Shown here: positions 34,760 to 46,610 of the stretch, in pieces
Position numbering within the stretch: position 1 is the stretch's first letter
How the letters are laid out: each line of letters begins with the position of its first letter
NCBI GenBank assembly: GCA_037576215.1
Contig: JBANDB010000001.1
Span: forward strand, 1,240,001-1,304,000
DNA length: 64,000 nucleotides
Direction of reading: 5' to 3'
Source of the DNA: Armillaria gallica
Taxonomy: Eukaryota > Basidiomycota > Agaricomycetes > Agaricales > Physalacriaceae
Notes under the pieces: model-generated
Databases searched by the model: none
Told to the model about the DNA's origin: nothing
What the model saw: only the letters and a program-made list of their open reading frames with translations
Position numbers and translations under genes: made by a program

Positions 34760-35585
34760 TAAGTAGTAAGTACACATTATGTGATAACTCTTTTTAACTT
34801 GAGTACTGTACTATTACAATCAGATCTTCACACCATGTTACATGTTATGCAGATCTTCACAAGCTGGTGTTACATGTTATGGTCAAAGTATATCTTCATT
34901 CTGTTATGACATATTACTTGCAAGCTATCAGATTTAATCAATTCTCTGCTTGGCAATTGTGGAAGCAGAGAATTTGCTGCTGCATGGCTGAAAGATCAAG
35001 TGATCAACCTGGTATGAGAGCAAAGAATGGGACTTTGCCACAGAAATTACAATGCATGGTAGTGCAAAATTTTTGATTTTTGACCTATGAAAAAGCCTGT
35101 TCATTGCTACAAAATATACCATCGTCACTGTGCTCTGTTATGCATTATGATATTCACAGATATTCACATTATGAGTCCATGTTATGCATTATGTGAATAT
35201 CTAGTCATAATAGTACAGTATTGTCTATATTTAAAAAACCACAATAAAACTATATCACTCTGTTATCTCCTTTGCACATATAAGCAATGCCTCCATATCT
35301 TCCTCACTGTAACTCACTGCCTTTCTCTCACATGTCTCTCAAATCTTGGCCATCTCTTGTAAGAGAATGGTAATGAACTCCTCTTGGATCTGTCACTTGA
35401 AAATTGCTTACATGGTAAGACTGCAGCAGCATGACAACATCTGCCTGGAATTTTGTGTTTGCACTGGAAATCTGCCTGAAAGAAGTGGAATACACCTTCA
35501 GCCAGTGAACCTAGAATCTGTTTATTATTGGAGGTTTTCAGAGGTACTCTTATGCCACTCAGTTAGCCTCAGTTTCTACACATAA
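34760..35585. other. AT-rich spacer between convergent HET copies
   Basis: No gene recognised. Short internal duplications such as caagctggtgttacatgttatg/caccatgttacatgttatg (34830-34880) and gttatgcattatg (35138, 35181) suggest small tandem slippage. CpG is almost absent. Confidence 0.4.
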
Positions 35586-35589
35586 AAGA

Positions 35590-36373
35590 GATAACATACC
35601 TTGGGCTTTCTTGAGTGGACTGTCTGATTCTAGCTTCCACTCTTCTATGTGCAAATGCTCCCCTGTCCATGTACCTGTCTTAAACAGAGAACATTCAACC
35701 ATGCATATTCTGCTCCAAGATTAAGCATCTCAATGCAGATGAGGTCAAGATTGGTATCTTTTGGGATGGGAACAGGCCAATCATATCTATTAATGGGTGT
35801 CCACATATTAACACAATCTTTTTCATTCATCAATGCATGTGATATTGGCTGACACTGCTTGCCTCAGTCCTGGTCACTAACAGAGATACCTGTGCTCCAC
35901 CATAGTACCACCCAATTGCTGCACAGATCCCAGACTCATTGAGGTGGTAAGTGTGGATTAATGATCTGTTTACCAACCAGTGCTTTTTGTCACATTTCCT
36001 GGTCCTCCTCTTCCCATTTGTAAAGCTTATATTATACAGTGCTCCAGTAATTGGTATACCATATTTAGTGGAGATAACTATATGCTATACCAAAGTTGTA
36101 GTTCTTGTTGATGCAGTCTTGAGGAAGAAAGGAGAGTGATGGAATGTTTGGGGAGTATGATGTCCTGAGTGTGTTGTTGAGTATATCCAAGAGACCTGGA
36201 ACATCATACATAGCACAGGGAGTGTCAGCAAGGTGGGTTGATATCACAGGCTGTTGACTAGTGTATGCCTGTTGTAAAGAAACAATGACTGATGTTTCTG
36301 CTTGGCCTGTCTCAGTGAGGGCAGAGATAGTTACAAGTCTGAGTTTATGAGGATTCATTCTTTTGTGCTGCAT
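35590..36373 (-). pseudogene. HET-domain protein, copy 3, truncated
   Basis: A third paralog, opposite to copy 2 and converging on it. It begins around 36373 and gives VTISALTETGQAETSVIVSLQQ, STHLAD, and CINKNYNFGIAY (36310-36070). After several stops it gives ALMNEKDCVNMWTPINRYDW, PVPIPKD, AEYAWLNVLCLRQ and HIEEWKLES (35840-35610). The text stops before the CWFRRAWTLQE motif, so the second half of the HET domain is missing. Asp of WLDVLC reads Asn here. The remainder of the gene probably never existed at this site or was deleted. Confidence 0.75.
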
Positions 36374-36379
36374 TTTGAA

Positions 36380-38077
36380 CTAGGACCCTACATTTTAAGT
36401 TTTACCTTAGAATTCAATAATGACAAATAATGCTCCTTTTATAGCAATAATTGTCTTTCACAAATAATAGAGCCAAATACACTCACAGCAACAGACTTGC
36501 CTTGACACTCTCTATCTGATTCTCATATCTCTTACCACACTGGCATTGTGCACCAATCAGCTAGGGATTGGTGTGCAAAATTAGAGGTGTATTTCATTGT
36601 TACTAGTGCTTATTAGTCTATTGCAACTATTTCACCCCCACCTTGCATGTAAGCTGTTGCACGAGGCAGCACCACATGAGATATCCAAACAGCGACCTGT
36701 CATAACCACCCATCAACTAGGACAATGATGACAGTGATGCTCACCAGCCATTACCCTGAAACTGGTATCATCCCCACCTATCCCTCTACCCAGCATCCCC
36801 CCCATTAGCATCATGGCCAATCGCCTATGCATGGTGATAATGCACATGGAAACGATCATAAACAAGGCAGGAGATCTGAAATCAGGTGCCATCTGCAAGC
36901 ACGGTGCAGGCACAAGCATTCAGCAATGATGAAGACAAACAGAGCAATGACAATCATGATGAAAGGGCTGGGGAGGGTACAAGAACATTGGAGAGGTACA
37001 GAGAAAAGTGAGGCATAGGTGCAGTGGAAGGAAAAAGTGCTAGAGAGGGTGCAGGAGAATGGAATGGTGCAAGTGGGAGGACAGGAGCAAGATTGGGCCT
37101 ATGACATCCAATGAAGGTGGTGATGACAATGTCTGTCTGAACATCAATTCTACTCCCCAGTATGCAACGGATGATGCCAAAATGATAGCAACACAAGCAT
37201 CAATGGCCATGCTGCTGCCACTCCCACCTGATGTCAACATCGCTCCCTACTGCCTGTCTCAGGTCTGAAACACCCTCCATCTCTATGCATCCCCTATTTT
37301 AGACATGGGGGATACTGGATGTCACACCCATTTTCCTCCCTGACATTGTCATTACCAACAATAATGATAACAGCACCCGACCCCATGCCTGCTGCATCCC
37401 ACACTCTCTGTTGGCCATACAACTACTATCAGACTGCCACTCCCAATTTTTGATACTTCTGAACCTGATGGTAGTTGCTGTTTCCCCTCATGAGCTCCCT
37501 GTTACACTTTGTAGCATTGCTGATCCCTTCCTTGCCCCTCCCTTATCCTTAGTTCATGCCACAGCTGCAAATTAGGACCTGTGCTATATATGATATAGGG
37601 TAGCATAATGCTACCAACTGCACACTCACACAGTGTAGCCAATGATGCTTGCTGATGTCAATGACATCCCAGCCTCAATACTGAAATTTTCCATTTTTCA
37701 CAGTGTTGCACAGCCCTCGTGTGCTGCATTTCGGAGATTATGTCATTGGGGGACCTACTTCCACTGTCTATACATGGTAGAGTCACTCCCACCCACCTAT
37801 TTTGTCAGTTTTATTTATTTTATTTGTATTATAATATTTTATGCATGAATATTACTTAGAACACAAATTCATCAATGAGCGGTAAAGGAAGTACAAGATG
37901 TTGAGAGTTGCCAGGGAACATGGGAGGCATGGAAGTGAGGCAAATGTGGGACATAGCAAATAGTTCACCAGATGAGGGACAGTATCTGTCTGCTTTGGTC
38001 TTGTGATTGTGTATGTTTTATATTTATTTCATGTCCATTCTTTCCCTCATTTTTTGTGCAGTGCTGATATACTCCTA
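36380..38077. other. CpG-poor stretch without recognisable gene
   Basis: Several ORFs of 60-80 codons on both strands (36713-37268, 37642-37848) are compositionally biased and overlap each other. None shows a conserved motif. I see no terminal repeats here. Confidence 0.45.
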
Positions 38078-38474
38078 CACTGCCAAAGTAAAATGAGATT
38101 GAGCAAAGGTCCAGAAAGAGTCTGTTCCAGACTAGGACATCAACCTTGATGTAGCCTAGATGCAATGTCCAATTCACCTGCAGAAGTGAACTGATTTTAG
38201 CCTGATTTGAGATGAGAAGGTCAAATAGACCTTGATCAGCAGATAGCTCTTGTCCACGTCATGCTGTGACACCTGAGTGACCTCCATTGCAACGTCCAGG
38301 TGATGTCTTGTTTGATCTTATTGCTGGCCCAGTACAGGCCTGCCTGCATGTCCTGTGCCACTTCTTCTCTGCCTTCCGCTGCCATTGAATCAGACATTAT
38401 ATTGAGGACATCCAAGGTGAATGTAATTTTATATGATACATTGAATACATATGATAAATAATGATATGAGAGCC

Positions 38475-39938
38475 TCAGGATGTCAGCAGGTCATTCTCTG
38501 CTTCGTTGTCGACTGCACACTTTTGTTTTCCACTGCCGCTCACAGTTTCAATGAACTGAGGGCGAACCTTATCAAAGCTTTGGTTTGCAACTTTGATCCA
38601 TTTCTCTATTCCAGCTTCACAGTCTTCAAGGTTGACAGTTTTGTACTGGCTAGCGAGATCGGTGGGTCGGCCATATTTGATTTTATCTGCTTCGTAAATC
38701 CTATCTAAGGCTCTGGAAACAAGGGTGTTAGTGACAAACAGATGTGGAAATTATGGTACTGACCTTGTGTACTGTGTCTGTCCTTGCTTGAGCCATGTTG
38801 TGAGTGAGTTGTCGACTCATTTCCAGAACGGCTTCACATTCTCTTTGGCCATGGTCAGGTAGTTTACTAAATGCCAGCGCTGAAATCACCACATCAGCAT
38901 GATCATTAAGATGAGTCCAATTTCTGCTTACAATGATGGCCAGGTGCATATAAAGTTGAAGTGTGATTGGAATCGTATTCTTCTTGGAGTTGCCTACAAG
39001 CTTTGCCATGACCACAGCAATGTTGCAGTCTTCGTTGCCATCTCACATGCTTATCGTGTCATTAAGCTACAGACATTTCAGCAAAAAGGATCAAAATCAC
39101 ATTTCCACTATTATACACACCTTGGTTTTGACAGTCAAACAAATGGATGAGAGCTCTTCTGAGATGAAGGAGAGCAAAACATTACCACCAGCTGCATCTT
39201 CTTCTGCAGGCAAATTTTTGGCATTGTTCACCTGCAGAGCTTGCTGAGGTTGGAGAGGTATCAGACTTGGAAAAGCAGTGTAGAATGGCATGAAAATGAA
39301 CCACAATTGATGAAGCAGACCCTTTACTAGTAAAAGTCTTTGCTGTTGAGGACAATATAAATGCTTTTGCATAGCATTTGACCAGTTTCTGATGATATAG
39401 AGTCAGAGATGTTAACAAGAAGTAGATTTAATAGACACACCTTGAGGGAGTCTTTTATCTCCCAGGATTCTGCAGCCTTTTCCTCCTGAAGTCCAACCAA
39501 TGCATCACGGGTCTCCAGAGTGGCAGCAAGGATGATTGCTAGGCACTCCTCAATCATTGGAGCCTGATGAAAGCCGCCATGAGTGTAATACCACAGAGGT
39601 TTGAAAAAATGCTCACTTACATTAACAAAATTGTCGAGATCCTGTATTGACTCTCTTGAAAACTTCTTGTGTTGTTTGATTATTTTGATGAGCTGAGCAT
39701 GGGCTACAAGCAAATTTTGAAGACCTGGCACTGCTGGATTATCGAGAGCAGGTGAAATGACAAACAAATCTTGGGGTGATTGTTCATGTCTGGAATCTGA
39801 GCCTCCTTCAGGTGGCACAGAGAGTCTTGCATCCTTGTGGCTTGGGAAGCCATCATTCAGAGAATAATCTAACAGGTTATCGAGAAGTTGGGCAGCAGGA
39901 TCTTTTGGAGCAGTTGAGTTTTGGGCAGGGGCAGACAT
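38475..39938 (-). CDS. Multi-exon protein of unknown family, apparently intact
   Basis: Exon 1 runs 39938-39621 (MSAPAQNSTAPKDPAAQLLD, then acidic and polar text, then LIKIIKQHKKFSRESIQDLD). A GT-AG intron of about 52 nt (donor GTAAGT at 39620) leads to APMIEECLAIILAATLETRD and ends ESWEIKDSLK at about 39443. Further exons read NAKNLPAEEDAAGGNVLLSF, then VVMAKLVGNSKK, then HADVVISALAFSKLPDHGQR and MSRQLTHNMAQARTDTVHK. The last exon, about 38705-38475, reads LDRIYEADKIKYGRPTDLAS, then YKTVNLEDCEAGIEKWIKVA, to TGA at 38475. Exact inner splice sites are uncertain. The predicted product is about 350 residues, helical, without signal peptide or catalytic motif that I know. It is free of the stops that riddle its neighbours, and its last exon keeps several CpGs. 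Confidence 0.6.
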
Positions 39939-41458
39939 TGAGGTTGAGCATCAATGGTCAGTGAAAGAAACAAGAAGAGAATAAGAAAGGACATGAACAA
40001 AGTCATGGTTGCACTTTAAGTAACAAGAGTGATGCAACATGCATGATCCATGTGTATCACAATTGCCGTTTTGGATGTTGACTCATCACAAACACACTGT
40101 CCCATCCTTCCTCTTCCATGTGGACTTCCATCTGTAACATATAATGTACTCACTCAACATTGCTTCAATATATTGTTTCCACAAATGTTGCTTCAAATCT
40201 CTTGTCTGATGTGTTGATCTGGCTGCAGAAATCTTTGATGACTTGTTACTTGGACCGTCTCCTTTGTTGCTTATTATTCATTGTTCAATCACACAGCTGA
40301 GAGAGCTTCATATATAAGGTCTCGACATGTGTTTTGTACAATATTCCCCCTGCCCCCAATGCCTGCCCCTAGCAAACCACTTCCTGAAGGTATGTTTCAT
40401 CCAGCATAATTTTATGTTCTATTTGAAATATTTATGTTACAGGCCTTGAAGTGCACTCTGAGAACAAAGATAAAGTAAGGTGTATGATTTGCTCACTACT
40501 TGTCACTGGCCAGGAAGAGTCATCTGTGAAGTACATGAACTGCACATCTGTTTTAAAGCACATAAACTCTGAGAGCCATCAGACACAAGTTCAGGCCTGA
40601 CAGGAAGAGAAACAGCAGCGCTCAGAGGCTGAGAGGATCTTCAAGCAGATGTATCAAGGCTTTACCATTCCACCGAATCAAGAGCTAAGCAACCGCCAAC
40701 CAATTCCCAGACCCAACCTCTTCGACAACTCATTCTTTGACTGTCCTGGTGCTCTTCCAAGTTATGATCCAGTAGACAATACAGGAGGAACGTACCATTG
40801 GGATCAGCTAATAATTCTGACACTGCATGAGCATCTCATAGAGGTGAATGAACTTGATGAAGAAGAACAACTTGCACATCAATTTGAAGCAATGATGGCT
40901 CACACTGAATACATCGATGAATTTGGAGATGAGAAAGATGATGAGGAAATTTTGGACAGGTTTCATGCCTTTGGTGTGTAAAGTTTTCTCTGTTAATGTA
41001 CGAATAACCATGATCCTGGATTTCAGATCTTGATGGCTATGAAGATGATAATGAGGACAATGAAAACGATGACTTTAAGAGAGTGGCTGACTTCAATTCT
41101 GCATACTGGCCTTATCCTAATAAAACTGTACGTGTTTATCCCTTCCTCTTCCCATGGTTGATGTTCACCATTGGTGCATTCTTCACAGGTCATGCTCCTG
41201 GATATTATAGACAATCTGCCTTGATTGCAATTATCAACAGGCCAAGTTCATATCATGCTATGGATGCTTAAGGAGCTTGGGGTCTGTGATATCCCTTCAT
41301 ATGACATGTTTCGCAAGATCCAGAAGAAATTACATGGGTTATGTGTGACTGAACTGAAAGCATACAAATCCAGCCTGGGTAATTATTTTTATGTGAATGA
41401 TATATGTGATTCTGTTGCTCGAGTGCATGTCCTAAAATTTTATAATCATTCCTCACTA

Positions 41459-42402
41459 CAGTCGACTCTGAAATAACCCATAGCTGTCTTAACTCATAAT
41501 TTGTTATCACTCATACATTTCTCTGTTGACCAATCTCATTTGCAGGAGATTTGAGTGCATAACTCATAACTCTGTCATAACCCTTAAGCCATAGCCATTT
41601 CCGCAAAATTCCACTGTATAGAGCCATACATTCTAAATACATCACACTTATGTTGGTCAGATGGCTTAGCTGTTATATTGCCTCTTATTTGCTGGTTCAA
41701 TTCCTGCTATTACTATTTTTTCTGCAATGTCTTGAAATTGCCAATTGCCGATTTGGGCACTTGAAATTTTCTTCGCATCTCTTCTTTCATTTCCATAACC
41801 CATTGCAGATGGCCGCTTTGGATCAGAAGTCCACATCTCCTATGCTTGCCCAGTTATACAAGGCCTTAAAGCATCTTCAAGATGAGACAGACAAAAAGAG
41901 AAGAGATATCAGTGTTCAGCTGGCTCAAAGGACAGTCTCAGAGGAGGAGGAAGCATGGCTGGATGAGTCAGGAAATCTTGTTAATGAGGTTGTATTTGTT
42001 GAGGGCCTTACAGCTGCCCCAGATCTCAATGAGGCTGTACAAAATCTAGATGAACATCAGAAAATTGTCTATGCGCATCTGATGGGGAAGATTCAGCCTT
42101 CGGTGTCTAAGAAAATGTTCACAGCATGGATGATCTATTTGTTCATCAGCTTGAAGGTGTTTTGACTTCATTTGGCTGAAAGACACATCTTGAAGAAACC
42201 CGTTCACTCAAGGACATCAAAATCACAAAGTATTTTACCACTAGCTAGGTCTAGAATACAAATTAATCATGACTAATGCTTTTTTCGGCATCCTGAACCC
42301 CTGCAAGACACCCTATAACAACCTCTCCCAGAACTCATACTCTGTAGTAACCCATAGCTCAGAGTGTCGACCAAGGGGTATGGGTTATTACAGAGTCGAC
42401 TG
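41459..42402. mobile_element. Pogo-type non-autonomous element inserted in an intron
   Basis: It is bounded by TA on both sides (41457-41458 and 42403-42404) with inverted ends CAGTCGACTCTGAAATAACC and, reversed from the right, CAGTCGACTCTGTAATAACC: 19 of 20 match and the match continues a few bases. The 944-bp element sits within a host-gene intron (donor at 41423, acceptor ending 42420) that is about 52 nt without it. It carries one open frame (below). A TA duplication with CAG-starting ends is the Tc1/mariner-pogo pattern. Confidence 0.85.
41650..42165 (+). CDS. ORF of unknown function inside the pogo-type element
   Basis: A 171-codon open frame. The first 50 residues are hydrophobic and probably not translated; a more credible start is the internal ATG at about 41811 (MAALDQKSTSPMLAQLYKAL). 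The rest is helical and charged (DETDKKRRDISVQLAQRTVS, EEEEAWLDESG). It lacks a DDE triad, so it is not a transposase catalytic domain; it could be the remnant of an N-terminal DNA-binding part, but I recognise no family. Confidence 0.3.
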   Translation: MLVRWLSCYIASYLLVQFLLLLFFLQCLEIANCRFGHLKFSSHLFFHFHNPLQMAALDQKSTSPMLAQLYKALKHLQDETDKKRRDISVQLAQRTVSEEEEAWLDESGNLVNEVVFVEGLTAAPDLNEAVQNLDEHQKIVYAHLMGKIQPSVSKKMFTAWMIYLFISLKVF

Positions 42403-42783
42403 TAATGGAAAGCAATACAGGATCTTTCCAACCCAGAGATAGCCAAGCATTTACACTTCTATCCTGAATATACAACTGGTCCCATATCCGAGGTGTGGCA
42501 AGCTCAGCACTGGAAAGAATTTAATCCATCTGAGCTCATGCCCACATTTTCATATAGATACCACCAGTTTTATATCAGTGAAGTGGCTCAGCTTCGAGAT
42601 GGCACCTATGTAATCCCTCAGAACTGGTATATTCATCAGCAAGAACTCTGCACAGACTGTAGTTTTGTATCTGTATCTCTGGTATGTCAAATCTCACTTT
42701 ACCTCCACTTCAATGCTGTATTGATTGGTCTACAGCTTGGTTGGAGCATAAATGTTGGTGAACGTCACCGTATTTTGGCTTCA

Positions 42784-43048
42784 CACTGCATGATGGTTTT
42801 GATAAATGAAGTTTAAATACCAAGTTCAAAAGATATTTATTTTTATCATATTTGAGCCTAAGATAGGTAAAAGCTTTTTCTAGTATCTTTTTTATATTTG
42901 TGAAAATTGCCTCAAAACTGCATAAAATCTCACATATTGAGAAGATATTTAACTTATTTTTTCAATATATTAAGCAAGAAAATGACTGAAAATAAATATT
43001 GTTTAGATTTAATATTCAAAGCTCAATTATTGAGACCATCATGCAGTG
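42784..43048. mobile_element. CACTA-type MITE, 265 bp
   Basis: Perfect 13-bp inverted ends (CACTGCATGATGG) with looser similarity beyond, flanked by TCA at 42781-42783 and TCA at 43049-43051. It is AT-rich and non-coding. Removing it with one TCA restores transposase text (FQFNFHDIISRIREKIHWLS) just downstream. CACTG ends and 3-bp duplications are the CACTA (EnSpm) signature. Confidence 0.85.
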
Positions 43049-44800
43049 TCATCTTTCCAGTTCAATTTCCATGACATCATATCTCGCATCAGAGAGAAAA
43101 TACATTGGCTCAGTATGTTCATTATATCTCTCGATGTATAGGAGCTTTCTTATTTTTTATATTGACAGGTGCTAATGTTCCCAAGATGCCCAATCCACTT
43201 CGTGAACTGGCTGATGGTGATGACCTTTATGTCATCATGGTACTATTGTGGGCAGATGACATCTCTGGGAATAAGTCCAAGCAGTATAATAAGCATATTA
43301 ACATCTATGCAGTGAATGGCTGCCTACCTGAACAGCTCCTACAACAGGAGTATTTTGTGCAATTTGTTTCAACATCACCTCATGCAATATCACCTGAGCA
43401 ATTCTCAGTGATTCATGATCAAATCAAGTAAGGCTTGTTCTTATTATCATGAGTGTAAAATACATTCTGATAGAGACTTAAAGTGACACTCATCGCAATC
43501 CCATAAAATGCTACAACGCCGATACACAGTGCCCTTGCTGGATCATTTTGCAAACTCCTGGTCTTCCAGCTAACAATCCCCAACAGTCTGAGAAGGCATC
43601 ACATATTGGTGGAAATGGAAACTATCCATGTCACAAATGCAAAACTGGTGGTACAAACCAAGAGAAGGAACAAGATGGACTCTATCATGAATTCTTCTCG
43701 GTATGTATATGCCCATATTTTGCTTGTGGTTTTGGTTACTTACTTTGAAGATTTAGCCAGGTGAATCATAAAATAAAGAAGAGATAATAGAAAACCTTCA
43801 GGAACAACTTTGCACTGCGGCATCTGGTGTTACAGGAGATGTTTCAAATATGCAAACAACAATGGAAACCAAGGATAAAGTCATGCAACATTGAATTGAA
43901 ATTCTCTTGGAAAAGGCAAAGGACATCAGAAAGAAAGAGCTTGATCGTTCTCTTGATTCTGTCATTGATGAACTCTGTGCATGGCTGAAGGATCAGCCTG
44001 GTGACAAACTTAACCCACTCCTTGATATCCCTGGTACGTTTCCTGATTGAAGTTACCGGTTTCCAACTCTGATTTGCCTATTATGACAGGACTTGATCCT
44101 TCGCAGGATACACCAGTTGAACTCTTGCATACAATTCTTTTGGGAGTTATTAAGTACATTTGGCACATGCTACACACGTCATGGTCAGATGCACAATGAA
44201 TTCTCTTTGCAATTTGACTTTAATCAATGGGCATTGATGGTCTCAGTATTCCACCCATTTAGGCTGGTTATATAACCCAGTATCAAAATAATCTCATCAG
44301 TAAACACTTCAAGAGCTTGATGCAGACACTGCCATTTCATGTTCATGGCCTGGTCACTCCAGCACAATTCTCTCTGATTAAAGCTGTCTCTTCTCTATCT
44401 CCAATGCTGTGGGCAGAAAAAATTGATAATATGACCCAATACTTGGTAGGATCTGATATTAGCAGTTATAGGAAACAATACTAATGATGCTTCGATACAG
44501 GATGACCTTGAAATCTTAGTTGGTAATGTCTTAGATGCCTTTGGAGATAATGACCCAGCAAAGATCCTCATTAAGATTAAATTACACCTGTTAACACACC
44601 TTCACCATGATATAGAACATTTTGGACCTGCAATCAGAAGCTCGACAGAGGTATTTGAAGGATTCAATGCCATATTCTGATCTGTTCTATTCTCAGCAAC
44701 CACCAATCTCCAAGCCATGACATCTCCATGAAGTTTGGTTCAATGGACCATCTTAAACATTTTCTTTGTGGAGGATACTGGCTAGAAGATGGGAAATGAG

Positions 44801-45552
44801 TAGGGCTGCGTGCCGTCACCGTATTGTATGGTTGTCGGTAACCGTTATATGGAAGACGGACCAAAGCCGAAGACACCTTAATGACCATTTGTATGGCATG
44901 GTACATGGTTGTTCCATCGCCATCAAGAGCTCTGACAGACGGCCGTACAATGTCGTCATATGGTTTATATTTTATCTGACTGTTGATCTTATCTAGAGCT
45001 TCTCTTAGAGCGAATGCATCACGCAAATCAGCCATTTTAGCCATTCCATAGCTTTGCCACATCACCCACATCCATTTTACTCCTGCACAGTGATTATTTG
45101 CAGCTGTCTCATCAATATTTCATTCACGTTCAGGGTTGAAGGCACGTATGACTTTCCTTTAATTCTTTGGCGTAGCTTAACACGGCGTCGTTCATTGTAT
45201 TTATAGGTGCATTTCATGGTTATTTCATGGTCTTGAAGGCATCTGACTTGCCTTCATGGGTTTTGATTATCTTCTGCATCCCTCAGGCTATACTACACGT
45301 CCTCTCTGTACCCTAATGTTCCTAATTTTACCAGATTCACACGTCAAATGATAGGGGACTTGCTATATGAGTAAACTCATTTTATGATCTGGTGCACGGT
45401 CGCCAATGACTGTAGACGGCCGTAAGGTACCCGTACCGACACCGATGAGACTTCAAAACTAACCATACGGCACGGTATATGGATACTTCCGTGACCGTCT
45501 AGGACCAAGTCTTTACGGCCGTATACCATTTATGGTACGGTGCGCAGCCCTA
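44801..45552. mobile_element. hAT-type non-autonomous element, 752 bp
   Basis: The ends are TAGGGCTGCGTGCCGT on the left and, reversed from the right, TAGGGCTGCGCACCGT (14 of 16 match). It is flanked by the 8-bp direct repeat GAAATGAG at 44793-44800 and 45553-45560. Both features are diagnostic of hAT elements. It has no transposase; the overlapping minus-strand ORF at 44664-45071 crosses the element boundary and is spurious. Unlike its surroundings it retains many CpGs, especially in 45400-45550, with palindromic acggccgt words near the right end. It interrupts an exon of the CACTA-like transposase. Confidence 0.9.
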
Positions 45553-46610
45553 GAAATGAGTCCAAGCTGGTTCAGCAGTCCTGAAGGTCCTTCACAAACA
45601 GCCAATCCTTCAGCATCACCTGGGCTGGGTTGCTGCTGGTAGTATTTTGTGGAAGAATACTCGAGCATATTACCTCACACACTCTTGGGCAAGCCCCCCC
45701 TCATGTACTAGCCATTGGTGTCCAGGAAAATTGGTAACAGTGAAGTCTGGTGATCGTTGCACCATTGGGTTATAGATTGTTGGCTGCTTTATGGTCAGTG
45801 AGCAATCATCACTTTGACACCCAGCTAATGTTTCAAACAGGATGGTGACATTGTTTTTGGTCGCATTCTAGAGCTTCTGTATACCGCTGACTCTGCTGAG
45901 CCATCAGCACTGACTTCAATTGTGTCTCTGGATTTGTTCTCACTAGGTGATCAGCTCCATCCAACACTTCAGTGTCCTGTACTCTGATGACCAATTACAG
46001 GCTCCCAGGCTATCATATTGAAACCCTCAAAAATAAATGACATTTCTAGCATCAATATCTTCTGCACTGTCATTAACTTCCTATACTATAAGATATCTTT
46101 GTTCATTTTCAATGCACAGCATGATTGCCAACTCATTGGATGTCAAGCTACTGACTTACATGCTTGTGTTCAAGAACGGCAAAGTACTGACCAAACAGAT
46201 ACACTGATCACCTATAATGACAATGATCACTTTGTGATCAATATATTTGGCCTGCACAATGTGACACAACTTTGTGAGGCCCTTCCTAGAACACTTGTCA
46301 CTCCCTCAGCACTGTACTCGGATCATGAAGAGCACCACAAGAAGCTTGCAGTGAAGCTTCATGTTGACCAGGATGTAAAGCACCAGAGAACACAAGAAAA
46401 GTGAAAAGTGACAGCCGCTTTGAACAGAGCAAAAAAGCAGGTGCTACAAGCAGAAATTGATGTGGGACAGAAAGCACTGGAGATCTTGCCAATCGAGGAT
46501 GGCGACTCTGATGAATGATCAGACAACGATGGTGAAGGTCCTTCAGCTAGACCAGCAAAACGAGTTTGGATATAGATTTGATTTTTCAACAAATATGTAT
46601 GATACAGAAG

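Larger units (their letters stand above)
40359..46577 (+). pseudogene. Large CACTA-like transposase pseudogene carrying three nested elements
   Basis: I recognise the landmark text of a very common agaric family of large transposon proteins. N-terminal zinc finger CMIC...HINSESH (about 40480-40580). Then [215 protein letters not shown], and a basic tail. Short GT-AG introns separate exons. TGA replaces Arg at 40598, 41222 and several later places, so it is dead. The relation to EnSpm/CACTA is inferred from the CACTG ends and the general layout. Confidence 0.7.

Noticed and set aside
44664..45071. Minus-strand 135-codon ORF
   Set aside because: It crosses the left end of the hAT-type element, so it is made of two unrelated sequences.
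40359..46577. Assignment of the large transposase to the KDZ or Plavaka families
   Set aside because: I considered both because they are common in agarics, but the motifs that I remember for them (the KDZ Cys-clusters, the Plavaka DKTQL block) are not seen here. I keep only a CACTA-like label based on the ends.
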